Assembly (NCBI GenBank): GCA_018268315.1 | Contig: JAFDWU010000006.1 | Coordinates: 124,001-188,000 of the forward strand | Origin: Armatimonadota bacterium | GTDB lineage: Bacteria > Armatimonadota > Fimbriimonadia > Fimbriimonadales > Fimbriimonadaceae | DNA length: 64,000 nucleotides | Direction of reading: 5' to 3' | Part shown: one piece after another, positions 8,320 through 15,595 of the stretch | Position numbering within the stretch: the first letter of the stretch is position 1 | Layout of the letters: each line of letters opens with the position of its first letter | Notes under the pieces: generated by a model | What the model was told of the DNA's origin: nothing | Databases searched by the model: none | What the model saw: the letters and a program-made list of their open reading frames with translations, nothing else | Program-made: the position numbers and the translations under genes

Positions 8320-10935
8320 TTGCAATCGCGAAGTTATCTTTTCTTACTCTTGGTACTCGGGCTTGGCTTAATCGCCGGCCTCATCTACACCAAAACCGAA
8401 TACCACTTTGGACTTGATGTCCGCGGTGGTGTGCGGCTTACGTACCAAATCGACGATAGCAAGCTGACGGTAGAGCAGCGAGCCCGCAAGAGCGAATACA
8501 AATCGCAAATCTTGCGCATTCTTGAGCAGCGCGTCATGACCGGCGTCGGCGTTGTGGAAGGCGTTGTCCTTCCCAAGGACCCGGACCAGTACATCGTTGA
8601 GCTTCCGGGCTTCACGAATCTTGATGAAGCCGCCAAGGTGCTTGGCACCAGCGCCAGCATCAAGTTCTACTGGGCCAAGAACATCAAGACCGACCTTGCC
8701 ACCTATCGCCCCTATCAGATTGGGACCAAGGAAGAGAAGGGAGACAATATTTCGGTCTCCTTTACTGACGTTTTGAATCGCGACATCAAGCCGACCATCG
8801 TCGGAGCGGACGGTCGTGCGGTTGCCAATCCTGATTACCAAAAGATCATCGACGGCTGGGATCTGATCCTTCAGGGCGACGATCTTGCCAGCGCCTCGCC
8901 GCAGGCGACCGGTCAATCCGGTTACCGCCCGCTGATGAATTTCTCCGCCAACGGCGCGCGCAAGATGGAAGCGTGGAGCCGCCAGGTCATGAACAAGCAC
9001 GAGTATCTTGCGGCGGTTCTTGACGGCAAGGTTCTCAGCATCGCCCCGCTGAAAGACAACACGATTCTTAGCGACAACGCGATCATCGAAGGCGAATACT
9101 CGGCCGAGTACGTGAAGGGTCTCACCTCGCTGCTGAACTCAGGCGCGCTTCCGGTCGACCTTAAGCTTATCGCGCAGGAGAATGAAGACCCGACGATTGG
9201 CGTTTTCGCCCTGAATCAAATTGTCAACGCGGGCCTTATCGCCTTCGGTATCGTCAGCCTCTTCCTCATCGTCTACTATGCATTCCCAGGCTTTGTGGCG
9301 TTTATCGCGCTTAGCCTTTACGTACTGTTCACGCTGACGGTTCTCAAGACCATCGGGGCCACGTTCTCACTCGCCGGCATCGCGGGCTTCATCCTATCCG
9401 TAGGTATGGCGGTTGACGCCAACATCCTTGTCTTTGAGCGATTCAAAGAGGAGATGAAGAACAAGCGGCTGGAGCACTTGGATAACGCCAAGCGGCTGAA
9501 GCCAGCGCTTGAGGCAGGCTTTAAGCGCGCGCTTCCGGCGATCATCGATGCCAACGCCTGTACGGTTCTTACATCCATCGTGCTGATGGTGCTTGGCACC
9601 GGTCCGGTTAAGGGCTTTGCCACCACGCTTATCATCGGCGTCATGATTTCGCTCTTCACCGCGGTTAGCGTCACTCGCTCGCTGCTGATGTTTGCGTTCG
9701 GTTCTGGCCTCGTAACGAATCCCAAGTACTACCAAGTGCACCGAGGCTGGTTCGGCGAGAAGTTTGAAGAGAGGGCCCACCACGAGCCGCTCAAGATCGT
9801 TGAGAACTCTAAGCGCTGGTTCTGGATCTCCGGTCTCACCATCATTCCTGGCCTTATCGCTGTAGCGATGGGCGGCATCAAGCCGAATGTCGAGTTCCGG
9901 GGCGGTTACGAAGCAACGTATCGAATTTCCAACCCTCAGCTAACCTCGCAGACAATCGGCGATGCGCTTCAAAACGCGGGTCTGAAGGGCGGTAACGTCA
10001 AGATCAGCAGTTCGAACAAGAGCACGGAGCGCCTTGCGATCATCGGCCTTCCGGACATGGAGCAGCTTCACGGCACCAAGGCGCAATCCGTCCAGACGAT
10101 TGCAACCGCCGCTGGTTTGAACGTGGCTGATAACATACAGTTCCAGAACATCGGTCCGGCGATCCAGAAGGAAACGCTGCAGAACGCCATCATGGGCGTC
10201 ATCGTTAGCTCCGGCCTCATCATCCTCTACCTATCCATGCGCTTCGGCTTTGCGATGGGCGGCTTTGTGGCAGGATTCCGGTTTGGTAGCTCGGCAATCG
10301 GCGCGCTTGTGCATGACGTGCTCGTCGTCATCGGCGTTGCGGGAATCGTGGGTCTGATCGCGCACTGGGAAGTCAGCTCGCTGTTCATCACATCGATGCT
10401 CACCATCATTGGATTTAGTGTGCATGACACTATCGTTATCTTTGACCGAATTCGTGAGCACCTCAGGCGTCCGAACAAGGACGAAGACTTCGGCCACCTG
10501 GTGGATCGCTCGATCACGCAATCCTTCGCGCGGTCGATCAACACTTCGATGACGGTTATCGTCACCCTTGCCATCCTATTCGGGTTTGGCACCGCGACGA
10601 TTGACCTGAAATTCTTCATCCTCGCGATGCTGGTCGGCATCATCTCGGGAACCTACTCTTCGATTTACAACGCCTCTCCAATTCTCTATCTGTGGGATCG
10701 CGCGATCCTGAACAAGAAGGGCAAGGAGAAGACCCTCATCGGCATGGCGCTGGCGGAGATGAAGTACTCCACGGCTGGCATGGGCCTAACGGTTCCGGTG
10801 GCGCCAACCACTCCGACGGCGACGACCGAAGAAGCCAAGCCCAATACGCCTCCAACGCGCACCTACGGACAGGTTAAGCGCCGCGCTAACGATAAGTCGA
10901 AGGGACGATTCCCGATCGACGACGATCTGCCATAA
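8320..10935 (+). CDS. secDF: Fused protein-export membrane protein SecDF
   Basis: Proton-driven SecDF helps pull preproteins out of the SecYEG channel; here both halves are one 871-residue chain, as in Bacillus and some other phyla. The SecD half shows an N-terminal membrane segment (about 5-22), the D1 motif LDVRGGV and a first five-helix RND-like bundle containing SVGMAVDANILVFERFKEE. The SecF half begins near residue 490 with another membrane segment, GIKPNVEFRGG and the second bundle with SVHDTIVIFDRIREHLRR. A Pro/Thr-rich cytoplasmic tail of about 60 residues ends the protein. The start is TTG at 8320, supported by GGAGAAGG seven bases upstream. yajC is not adjacent. Confidence 0.95.
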   Translation: MQSRSYLFLLLVLGLGLIAGLIYTKTEYHFGLDVRGGVRLTYQIDDSKLTVEQRARKSEYKSQILRILEQRVMTGVGVVEGVVLPKDPDQYIVELPGFTNLDEAAKVLGTSASIKFYWAKNIKTDLATYRPYQIGTKEEKGDNISVSFTDVLNRDIKPTIVGADGRAVANPDYQKIIDGWDLILQGDDLASASPQATGQSGYRPLMNFSANGARKMEAWSRQVMNKHEYLAAVLDGKVLSIAPLKDNTILSDNAIIEGEYSAEYVKGLTSLLNSGALPVDLKLIAQENEDPTIGVFALNQIVNAGLIAFGIVSLFLIVYYAFPGFVAFIALSLYVLFTLTVLKTIGATFSLAGIAGFILSVGMAVDANILVFERFKEEMKNKRLEHLDNAKRLKPALEAGFKRALPAIIDANACTVLTSIVLMVLGTGPVKGFATTLIIGVMISLFTAVSVTRSLLMFAFGSGLVTNPKYYQVHRGWFGEKFEERAHHEPLKIVENSKRWFWISGLTIIPGLIAVAMGGIKPNVEFRGGYEATYRISNPQLTSQTIGDALQNAGLKGGNVKISSSNKSTERLAIIGLPDMEQLHGTKAQSVQTIATAAGLNVADNIQFQNIGPAIQKETLQNAIMGVIVSSGLIILYLSMRFGFAMGGFVAGFRFGSSAIGALVHDVLVVIGVAGIVGLIAHWEVSSLFITSMLTIIGFSVHDTIVIFDRIREHLRRPNKDEDFGHLVDRSITQSFARSINTSMTVIVTLAILFGFGTATIDLKFFILAMLVGIISGTYSSIYNASPILYLWDRAILNKKGKEKTLIGMALAEMKYSTAGMGLTVPVAPTTPTATTEEAKPNTPPTRTYGQVKRRANDKSKGRFPIDDDLP

Positions 10936-10943
10936 AGAGCGCC

Positions 10944-11597
10944 GTGTCTGAATCCCTCACTCGCCGGGTCAAAACGCAAGGTGTGCGCGCTGCCTCGGTG
11001 ATTGATCTTGTCGCAATCGGCTTTTCCCAGTCAGAGGATTCCGCCAACGATGCGGAGATGGTGAGCCGTAACTTCTTGGGGCGGTTCCAGAGTGTTGGCG
11101 CAATTTCGGACGCTTCTCCCGAAGACGTGAGGGAGCTTACGGGCCTGGAAGGCTACGAGTCCCTGCGCGTGCAAGCCCTCATCGAACTTGGCCGCCGCAT
11201 TGGCACATCAAGCAAGGGCCCGATCGATCAGATCACCGATGCGGGGGATGTCTACGCGCTGTTCGACCACTTACGCCACGAAAAGAAGGAACACTTTTGT
11301 GTGCTGCTGCTTGACGCCAAGAACCAGGTGATCCGGAAATCGACCGTTCACATTGGCACGCTGAACATGAGCATCGTGGGGCCGAGGGAAGTGTTCCGCG
11401 AGGCGATTCGGGAAGGGGCGAGCAGCATAATCGTGGTCCACAACCACCCAAGCGGCGATCCAACACCCTCGCCTGAGGATATTGAAGTTACGAAGAAGCT
11501 GAAGCAGGTCGGCGAAATGCTCGACATACCGCTGCTGGATCATGTGGTGGTCGGCGAGCGAACCTATGTGAGCCTGCACACGATTGGAGCGATATGA
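10944..11597 (+). CDS. radC: RadC/YsxA-type JAB (MPN) domain protein
   Basis: RadC family, historically called a DNA repair protein, with a JAMM-like metal site whose substrate is unknown. In 217 residues there is an N-terminal helix-hairpin-helix-like segment (about 50-85) and a C-terminal MPN domain with the metal motif in VVHNHPSGDPTPSPEDIEVT and an upstream Glu in VFREAIREGASSI. The GTG at 10944, eight bases after the secDF stop, gives a normal family length. Its end overlaps the next gene by four bases (ATGA), which suggests translational coupling with the translin-like protein. Confidence 0.92.
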   Translation: MSESLTRRVKTQGVRAASVIDLVAIGFSQSEDSANDAEMVSRNFLGRFQSVGAISDASPEDVRELTGLEGYESLRVQALIELGRRIGTSSKGPIDQITDAGDVYALFDHLRHEKKEHFCVLLLDAKNQVIRKSTVHIGTLNMSIVGPREVFREAIREGASSIIVVHNHPSGDPTPSPEDIEVTKKLKQVGEMLDIPLLDHVVVGERTYVSLHTIGAI

Positions 11598-12226
11598 AAG
11601 ATTGGGACCAGATAACCGAAGCCCTGCGCGCAAGGGCGCAGCTGATGCACGAATCCCGCGAAGCGGGCCTTGCCCTAACGCGGCAGATGATCCAGACGGC
11701 AAGTAAGTGCATCCGCCACGTTCATCGCCATCAGTTCGACGAAGCCCGGGTTTTGCTTGCCAAGGCTCATGAGACGTCGGAGAAAGCGCGGGCAGCGCTG
11801 AGGGCGCATCCTGAGCTTTATTACGCGGGCTATCTGCACGACGCGGAGAAGGAAGTGGTGGAAGCCGCCGCCGTGATCTCCATCGTGCTTGAGACGCCGC
11901 TGCAGAAACCGGAGGAGCTTGGCGTCGGCATCATGAGCTATCTGAACGGCATGGGCGAGGCCGCGAGCGAAGTTCGCCGGTTTGCGGTGGATGAGATGCG
12001 GGCGGGCCGTCTTGATTCGGCAACGCGGATTCTTGGCAACATGGAAGCCATCTACTATGAGCTCATCACGTTCGATTTCCCGGACTCCATGACCGGTGGT
12101 CTGCGCCGTACCTGCGATGCACTGAGGGCGGTCATCGAGCGCACGCGAAGCGATCTTCATGCAACTGCTAGCCAGCACCAGCTTGTTGAGGAGCTACGCC
12201 TTACGCGGGAAGCGCTTAAGGGCTAA
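11594..12226 (+). CDS. Translin/TRAX-family protein
   Basis: Translin proteins are all-helical, form octameric barrels and bind single-stranded DNA or RNA; TRAX-like members are ribonucleases. The 210 residues are predicted helical throughout. The C-terminal half fits translin best: GIMSYLNGMGEAASEVRRF (about 115-133), MEAIYYELITFDFPDSMTGG and LRRTCDALRAVIERTRSDL. The start ATG lies within the radC stop (ATGA overlap). Function is not established in bacteria; sharing a coupled operon with RadC hints at a nucleic-acid role. I do not see a clear set of TRAX catalytic acidic residues, so plain translin-like binding is the safer reading. Confidence 0.75.
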   Translation: MKDWDQITEALRARAQLMHESREAGLALTRQMIQTASKCIRHVHRHQFDEARVLLAKAHETSEKARAALRAHPELYYAGYLHDAEKEVVEAAAVISIVLETPLQKPEELGVGIMSYLNGMGEAASEVRRFAVDEMRAGRLDSATRILGNMEAIYYELITFDFPDSMTGGLRRTCDALRAVIERTRSDLHATASQHQLVEELRLTREALKG

Positions 12227-12227
12227 C

Positions 12228-12662
12228 TCAAGCTTTCGCGGCGCGCAGCAGCCGCTTGATGAGCTTCACCTGTCCCATGTGGTAGGCGTTGTGGACGGCG
12301 ATCTGGGTGAGCGTGCTTACCGCCGCCTCATCCGTCTTCATCGCATGCTTGAAGGGCTCGCTCTCCGCAATTGAGCGCGCCAAACGAAAGCTGTCCAGAA
12401 AGCGATCGCGGACCGGTATCCAAGCGGCTTCTTCAATCACCGGAAAGTCGGGGAAGGGATTGGGCCGTTTGGCGCCTGTCAACCGCGCTAGCCAAAGGCG
12501 CTGCCAAATATCGGCGTGCGCGATGACTGTGGCGATGGAATAGGGCGCGCCGGGCGGACGGCGGACGGCATCGCCTGGTTTAATCGTGCCAAGCAGATGC
12601 TCGGCGCCATCAAAATCCAGCCCATCGTACACCTGCCGAAGCAGCTCCGCTACTGAGCGCAT
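12228..12662 (-). CDS. DinB-like (DUF664/YfiT superfamily) four-helix metal-binding protein
   Basis: A 144-residue protein of the DinB/YfiT type, a four-helix bundle carrying three histidines that bind a divalent metal; many members act as thiol-dependent S-transferases. The likely metal histidines are in VIAHADIWQ (about 49) and in AVHNAYHMGQVKLIKRLL (about 124 and 128). The start at 12662 is preceded at five bases by TAGAAT (plus 12668-12673) and has no ribosome binding site. It converges with the translin-like gene, leaving one base between stop codons. Substrate unknown. Confidence 0.8.
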   Translation of the reverse strand: MRSVAELLRQVYDGLDFDGAEHLLGTIKPGDAVRRPPGAPYSIATVIAHADIWQRLWLARLTGAKRPNPFPDFPVIEEAAWIPVRDRFLDSFRLARSIAESEPFKHAMKTDEAAVSTLTQIAVHNAYHMGQVKLIKRLLRAAKA

Positions 12663-12678
12663 GACCTATTCTATCTGC

Positions 12679-13338
12679 TCAGCTAACGATTTCCTGGGCT
12701 CTCACGGCTTTCAGGATTACGCTCACCTGCTCCTTGGGCAGACCGGGAATGACCCAGGGGTTTGCGGGAATCTGGCGGCCAGAGATGTAGCGGTAGATCG
12801 TGCATGCCGCAAGATAGCTTCCCAATGCGCTTGCGTGATTGCCATCGGGAGAATAGAGATCGAGTTGCGGCTGCATCTTGAGCGCTCGATCCCACACTCT
12901 GCAAACCGGGATCACTCGGGATTTCGTCGGCGTCGCAATTCGCCAATACACGTTGAGCGTGTAGTCCGTCTCATCGATGCCCCTGCGCGGCCACTCAACA
13001 AACAAATAAGGCTTAGCCCCTGCTTTCCGGGCGGTGTTGGCAAGGCTTATCGCGGTGTCTTGCGGATAATCGCGCGTGAGCGACATGCTCACCATTGCGC
13101 CTTCAAAGACTACAGCGTTCCAGCGCCCGTTCTTAATCTTGTCAAACACTCCGCGGTTGCCAGCGAGGTCTTCAAGATGTCCGGCGTCGATTCGCTCGAC
13201 TTGGACAGACTGGTGAGACCCGTCCGCCTCCCAAATCTGGCGGACCAAATTCGGTACGTCGTTAACCCAAGTGAAGCTATTGCCGATGAACAATATGCGC
13301 AATGAATGCGGAGCAAGGAGGAGCAAGTGAGAAAGCAT
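12679..13338 (-). CDS. SGNH/GDSL-like hydrolase
   Basis: A 219-residue SGNH-fold hydrolase, presumably an esterase or carbohydrate esterase. Block I is RILFIGNSFTWVNDVPN (nucleophile Ser near residue 21), and the C-terminal catalytic pair is in YSPDGNHASALGSYLAA (Asp and His). The central block GRWNAVVFEGAMVSM fits the expected oxyanion region, though the usual Gly/Asn residues are not obvious. The N-terminus is a short hydrophobic run before the first beta-strand, not a convincing signal peptide, so cytoplasmic location is likely. The start at 13338 has AAGGAAGG immediately upstream. Substrate unknown. Confidence 0.8.
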   Translation of the reverse strand: MLSHLLLLAPHSLRILFIGNSFTWVNDVPNLVRQIWEADGSHQSVQVERIDAGHLEDLAGNRGVFDKIKNGRWNAVVFEGAMVSMSLTRDYPQDTAISLANTARKAGAKPYLFVEWPRRGIDETDYTLNVYWRIATPTKSRVIPVCRVWDRALKMQPQLDLYSPDGNHASALGSYLAACTIYRYISGRQIPANPWVIPGLPKEQVSVILKAVRAQEIVS

Positions 13339-13370
13339 CCTTCCTTAGACTATTTTTGGGAGCCGTTTTG

Positions 13371-14198
13371 TTACGGCATGAGCGTGGGTTTTTGATTTCG
13401 CTTCTTGCCTTCGGAAAGGCAGGCGCCGGCAGCGATGATCATAACCAACACTGCTAATCCCGCGCAAACAATGACCAGGAACGGTTTGTCGGGAACGAAG
13501 CGGTGCATCAGGTACGCCAGCAGCCAACTGAAGACCCAGCAGCCCATGAAGATTCCGCCCGCAACCGGGTCGCCCAGTAAGAGTTGGCCGGTGCCAGGAA
13601 CGAAGAAGCTCATCGCGGCCGCCATTTTGGGGGTCGTGACTACATCCTCCTTAGCGATGAGCAAAGGGTTTTCCCCCGCGCGCATGGCCTCAACCATCGC
13701 GGTTGCCGCGCTGGTTCGCAGCACTACGTTGGCATACTTCTTCTCCAACCCCGCGCTCTTTGGGTTGTAATAAAGGGCCTTCTCGTAATACTCCTTGGCC
13801 TGCGGCCAAGCCAGGCGCTCGGCAAATTCATCCCCCATCATCTCCAGCACCTGCGGTGACTCCGGCGCGACCTGCTGCATTTGGCGGATCAGCTCAGTTG
13901 CCTGGGCGGCCTGGCCCCTGCGTTTGGCAACTTGAACCTGTCTAGCAAGGTTATCAAGCGCGGCGATCTGTTGGCCCGTCAGCGGTGTTGGTGCCGCTCG
14001 CTGAGCTGTTTCTTCAACGGCATCGGGAGGCAGCATGCTTAGGCGCTGCGCAGTCTTGTCGATGTCGCTCTTGATCTGCGACAGGTGCTCCTGAAGGGCC
14101 TTCTGAACGTAAGGATCCTTCTCCTTATGAAGGCTGGTTTCCACCTTTTGCGCTTGCGCCTGCAAGCGCTCTATCTTTTGCTGAAGCTTTTCCCGCAT
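13371..14198 (-). CDS. Coiled-coil/TPR protein with C-terminal membrane segments
   Basis: A 275-residue protein of unknown function. Residues about 1-60 are charged and heptad-like (coiled coil), residues about 80-165 contain a TPR-like repeat (PQVLEMMGDEFAERLAWPQA, EYYEKALYYNPKSAG), and the end carries FFVPGTGQLLLGDPVAGG followed by two or three membrane helices (about 195-260). The PGxGQ...GDPVAG loop resembles that of small TM2/DUF5683-like membrane domains. The topology suggests a cytoplasmic scaffold tethered to the inner membrane. No enzymatic motif is seen. It is in a minus-strand run with the SGNH hydrolase and the 143-residue protein upstream. Confidence 0.7.
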   Translation of the reverse strand: MREKLQQKIERLQAQAQKVETSLHKEKDPYVQKALQEHLSQIKSDIDKTAQRLSMLPPDAVEETAQRAAPTPLTGQQIAALDNLARQVQVAKRRGQAAQATELIRQMQQVAPESPQVLEMMGDEFAERLAWPQAKEYYEKALYYNPKSAGLEKKYANVVLRTSAATAMVEAMRAGENPLLIAKEDVVTTPKMAAAMSFFVPGTGQLLLGDPVAGGIFMGCWVFSWLLAYLMHRFVPDKPFLVIVCAGLAVLVMIIAAGACLSEGKKRNQKPTLMP

Positions 14199-14241
14199 CG
14201 ACTGAGGTTAAGACGCAGGCGCGGGCCGGTTCATCGCGCGG

Positions 14242-14673
14242 CTAATTGAATTCCCAATTGTCGCACGGTCCAAGCAGGTGGTTGAAGTCCTTTCGGCTGA
14301 CTGCCGTTCGATAGATCGCCTCAATTCGCTCCAGAAGATTGAGGAGGGGACGTTCAAGCGGATCGGAGAGATCAAGGATCTCGTCCATCGAGTGCAAGAC
14401 GCCGAGACCGGGCGGCAGCTGCGGCAGGCTCACCATCCGGATCGCGGCAAGATGGCCGTTTATGGTCGCTCTCCAGAATTCGCAGGAGGAGATGATATCG
14501 TCCGGCTCCAGCGCATGGTCTTCCAGCATCTTTTCAACCGCGCTAACGGAGCGTGAGAGAGCCTCTAGGAACTGATGGCTCCATTCAGGGTCGCCACCAT
14601 CGTAGGTTACAGGTGGGCATATTCCGGGCGGAATACGAGACCCAAAGGATTGGGGAAGAAGCGTTGCAGACAT
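14242..14673 (-). CDS. Hypothetical protein, mostly helical
   Basis: A 143-residue protein not assigned to a family. It starts with a short Pro/Gly-rich segment (about 1-30) and continues as amphipathic helices. There is no signal peptide, membrane segment or cysteine/histidine cluster apart from single cysteines. GAGGT stands seven bases before the ATG at 14673, which supports the start. It could be co-transcribed with the TPR-membrane gene 43 bases downstream. Confidence 0.6.
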   Translation of the reverse strand: MSATLLPQSFGSRIPPGICPPVTYDGGDPEWSHQFLEALSRSVSAVEKMLEDHALEPDDIISSCEFWRATINGHLAAIRMVSLPQLPPGLGVLHSMDEILDLSDPLERPLLNLLERIEAIYRTAVSRKDFNHLLGPCDNWEFN

Positions 14674-14849
14674 GTCAAAACCTCAAATGCGAGGTAGGAA
14701 TGTATTTAGGATACGCCTTTCCTGTAAATAAGACAAGGAAATGTGCAATTTTGTATTAAAAACGTGCTTGAATCCGGACCCCGAATGTGTCCAACGTCCT
14801 AAAATGGGCCTGGATTGAATGGAAGATAGCCAGTAGAATAGTGAAGCTT

Positions 14850-15389
14850 ATGATGAAGACAGCAGTTTTGATCTCCGTGCTCGCCTTGGCGACTGCCTCA
14901 ATGGCAGACGGCCTTAAGGTTGGCCAGACGTTCCCATCATTCTCCTTGAAGGGAAGCGATGGCAAGACCCACAACCTGGCAGAGCTTTCCAAGAAGGGCC
15001 CGGTTTTCTTCTACTTCGTTAAGCAGATTTGCTCCGCAAACCCGTTCGCCATCAAGTATTTCGAAGACATGTACAAGGCGTACGGCAAGAAGGTCACCTT
15101 CGTAGGTGTTATCAACTCAGATGCCGAGGGCCAGCGGGAATGGGCAAAGGAATTCGGAGGGACGTTCATGACCCTCTTAGACAAGGATGAGAGCCTCATC
15201 CACGGCGTCAACATCACCCACTCGCAGTGGACTTTTGAAGTCGCCCCCGATGGCAAAGTGGTGGGCGTTTTCCCCGGTTTTGGCATTAACGCACTCAAAC
15301 CACTATCGGCGGAGCTGGCTCGCGTAGGCAAAGTTGCAAACGCCAAACTCGCCTTCCTGGATGCGCCCGGCCGCACCCAATTTGGCTGA
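14850..15389 (+). CDS. Exported redoxin (AhpC/TSA, thioredoxin fold) with one active-site-region cysteine
   Basis: A thioredoxin-fold protein of the AhpC/TSA-redoxin superfamily, 179 residues from the chosen ATG. The start gives a clear signal peptide (MMKTAVLISVLALATASMA, cleavage before DG); an upstream in-frame GTG/ATG at 14787 would spoil this. The mature part begins with VGQTFPSFSLKGSDGKTH, then PVFFYFVKQICSANPFA, where a CxxC or TxxC motif would normally stand; only one cysteine is seen. The final part holds the cis-Pro-type region around FEVAPDGKVVGVFPG. It is probably periplasmic. Peroxiredoxin activity is possible but not demonstrated by the motif. Confidence 0.8.
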   Translation: MMKTAVLISVLALATASMADGLKVGQTFPSFSLKGSDGKTHNLAELSKKGPVFFYFVKQICSANPFAIKYFEDMYKAYGKKVTFVGVINSDAEGQREWAKEFGGTFMTLLDKDESLIHGVNITHSQWTFEVAPDGKVVGVFPGFGINALKPLSAELARVGKVANAKLAFLDAPGRTQFG

Positions 15390-15595
15390 GCGTACTAATT
15401 CGATGACCGCCGGTCGGCGGTCAAAACTCTCCAAAGGGAATAGTTGAGCCTATAGCTCGCTAGGTCCAAAGTCCCTCTTGCCAATCGAATTTTTGCAGCG
15501 GCAAATCTTTTCAAGATTCCTGCCTTCACGTGGGGTGTAATAGCACCTAGCGCGGGGGAGCTATGCGCCCTTGCGTCAACAGGATTCATTTGGAT

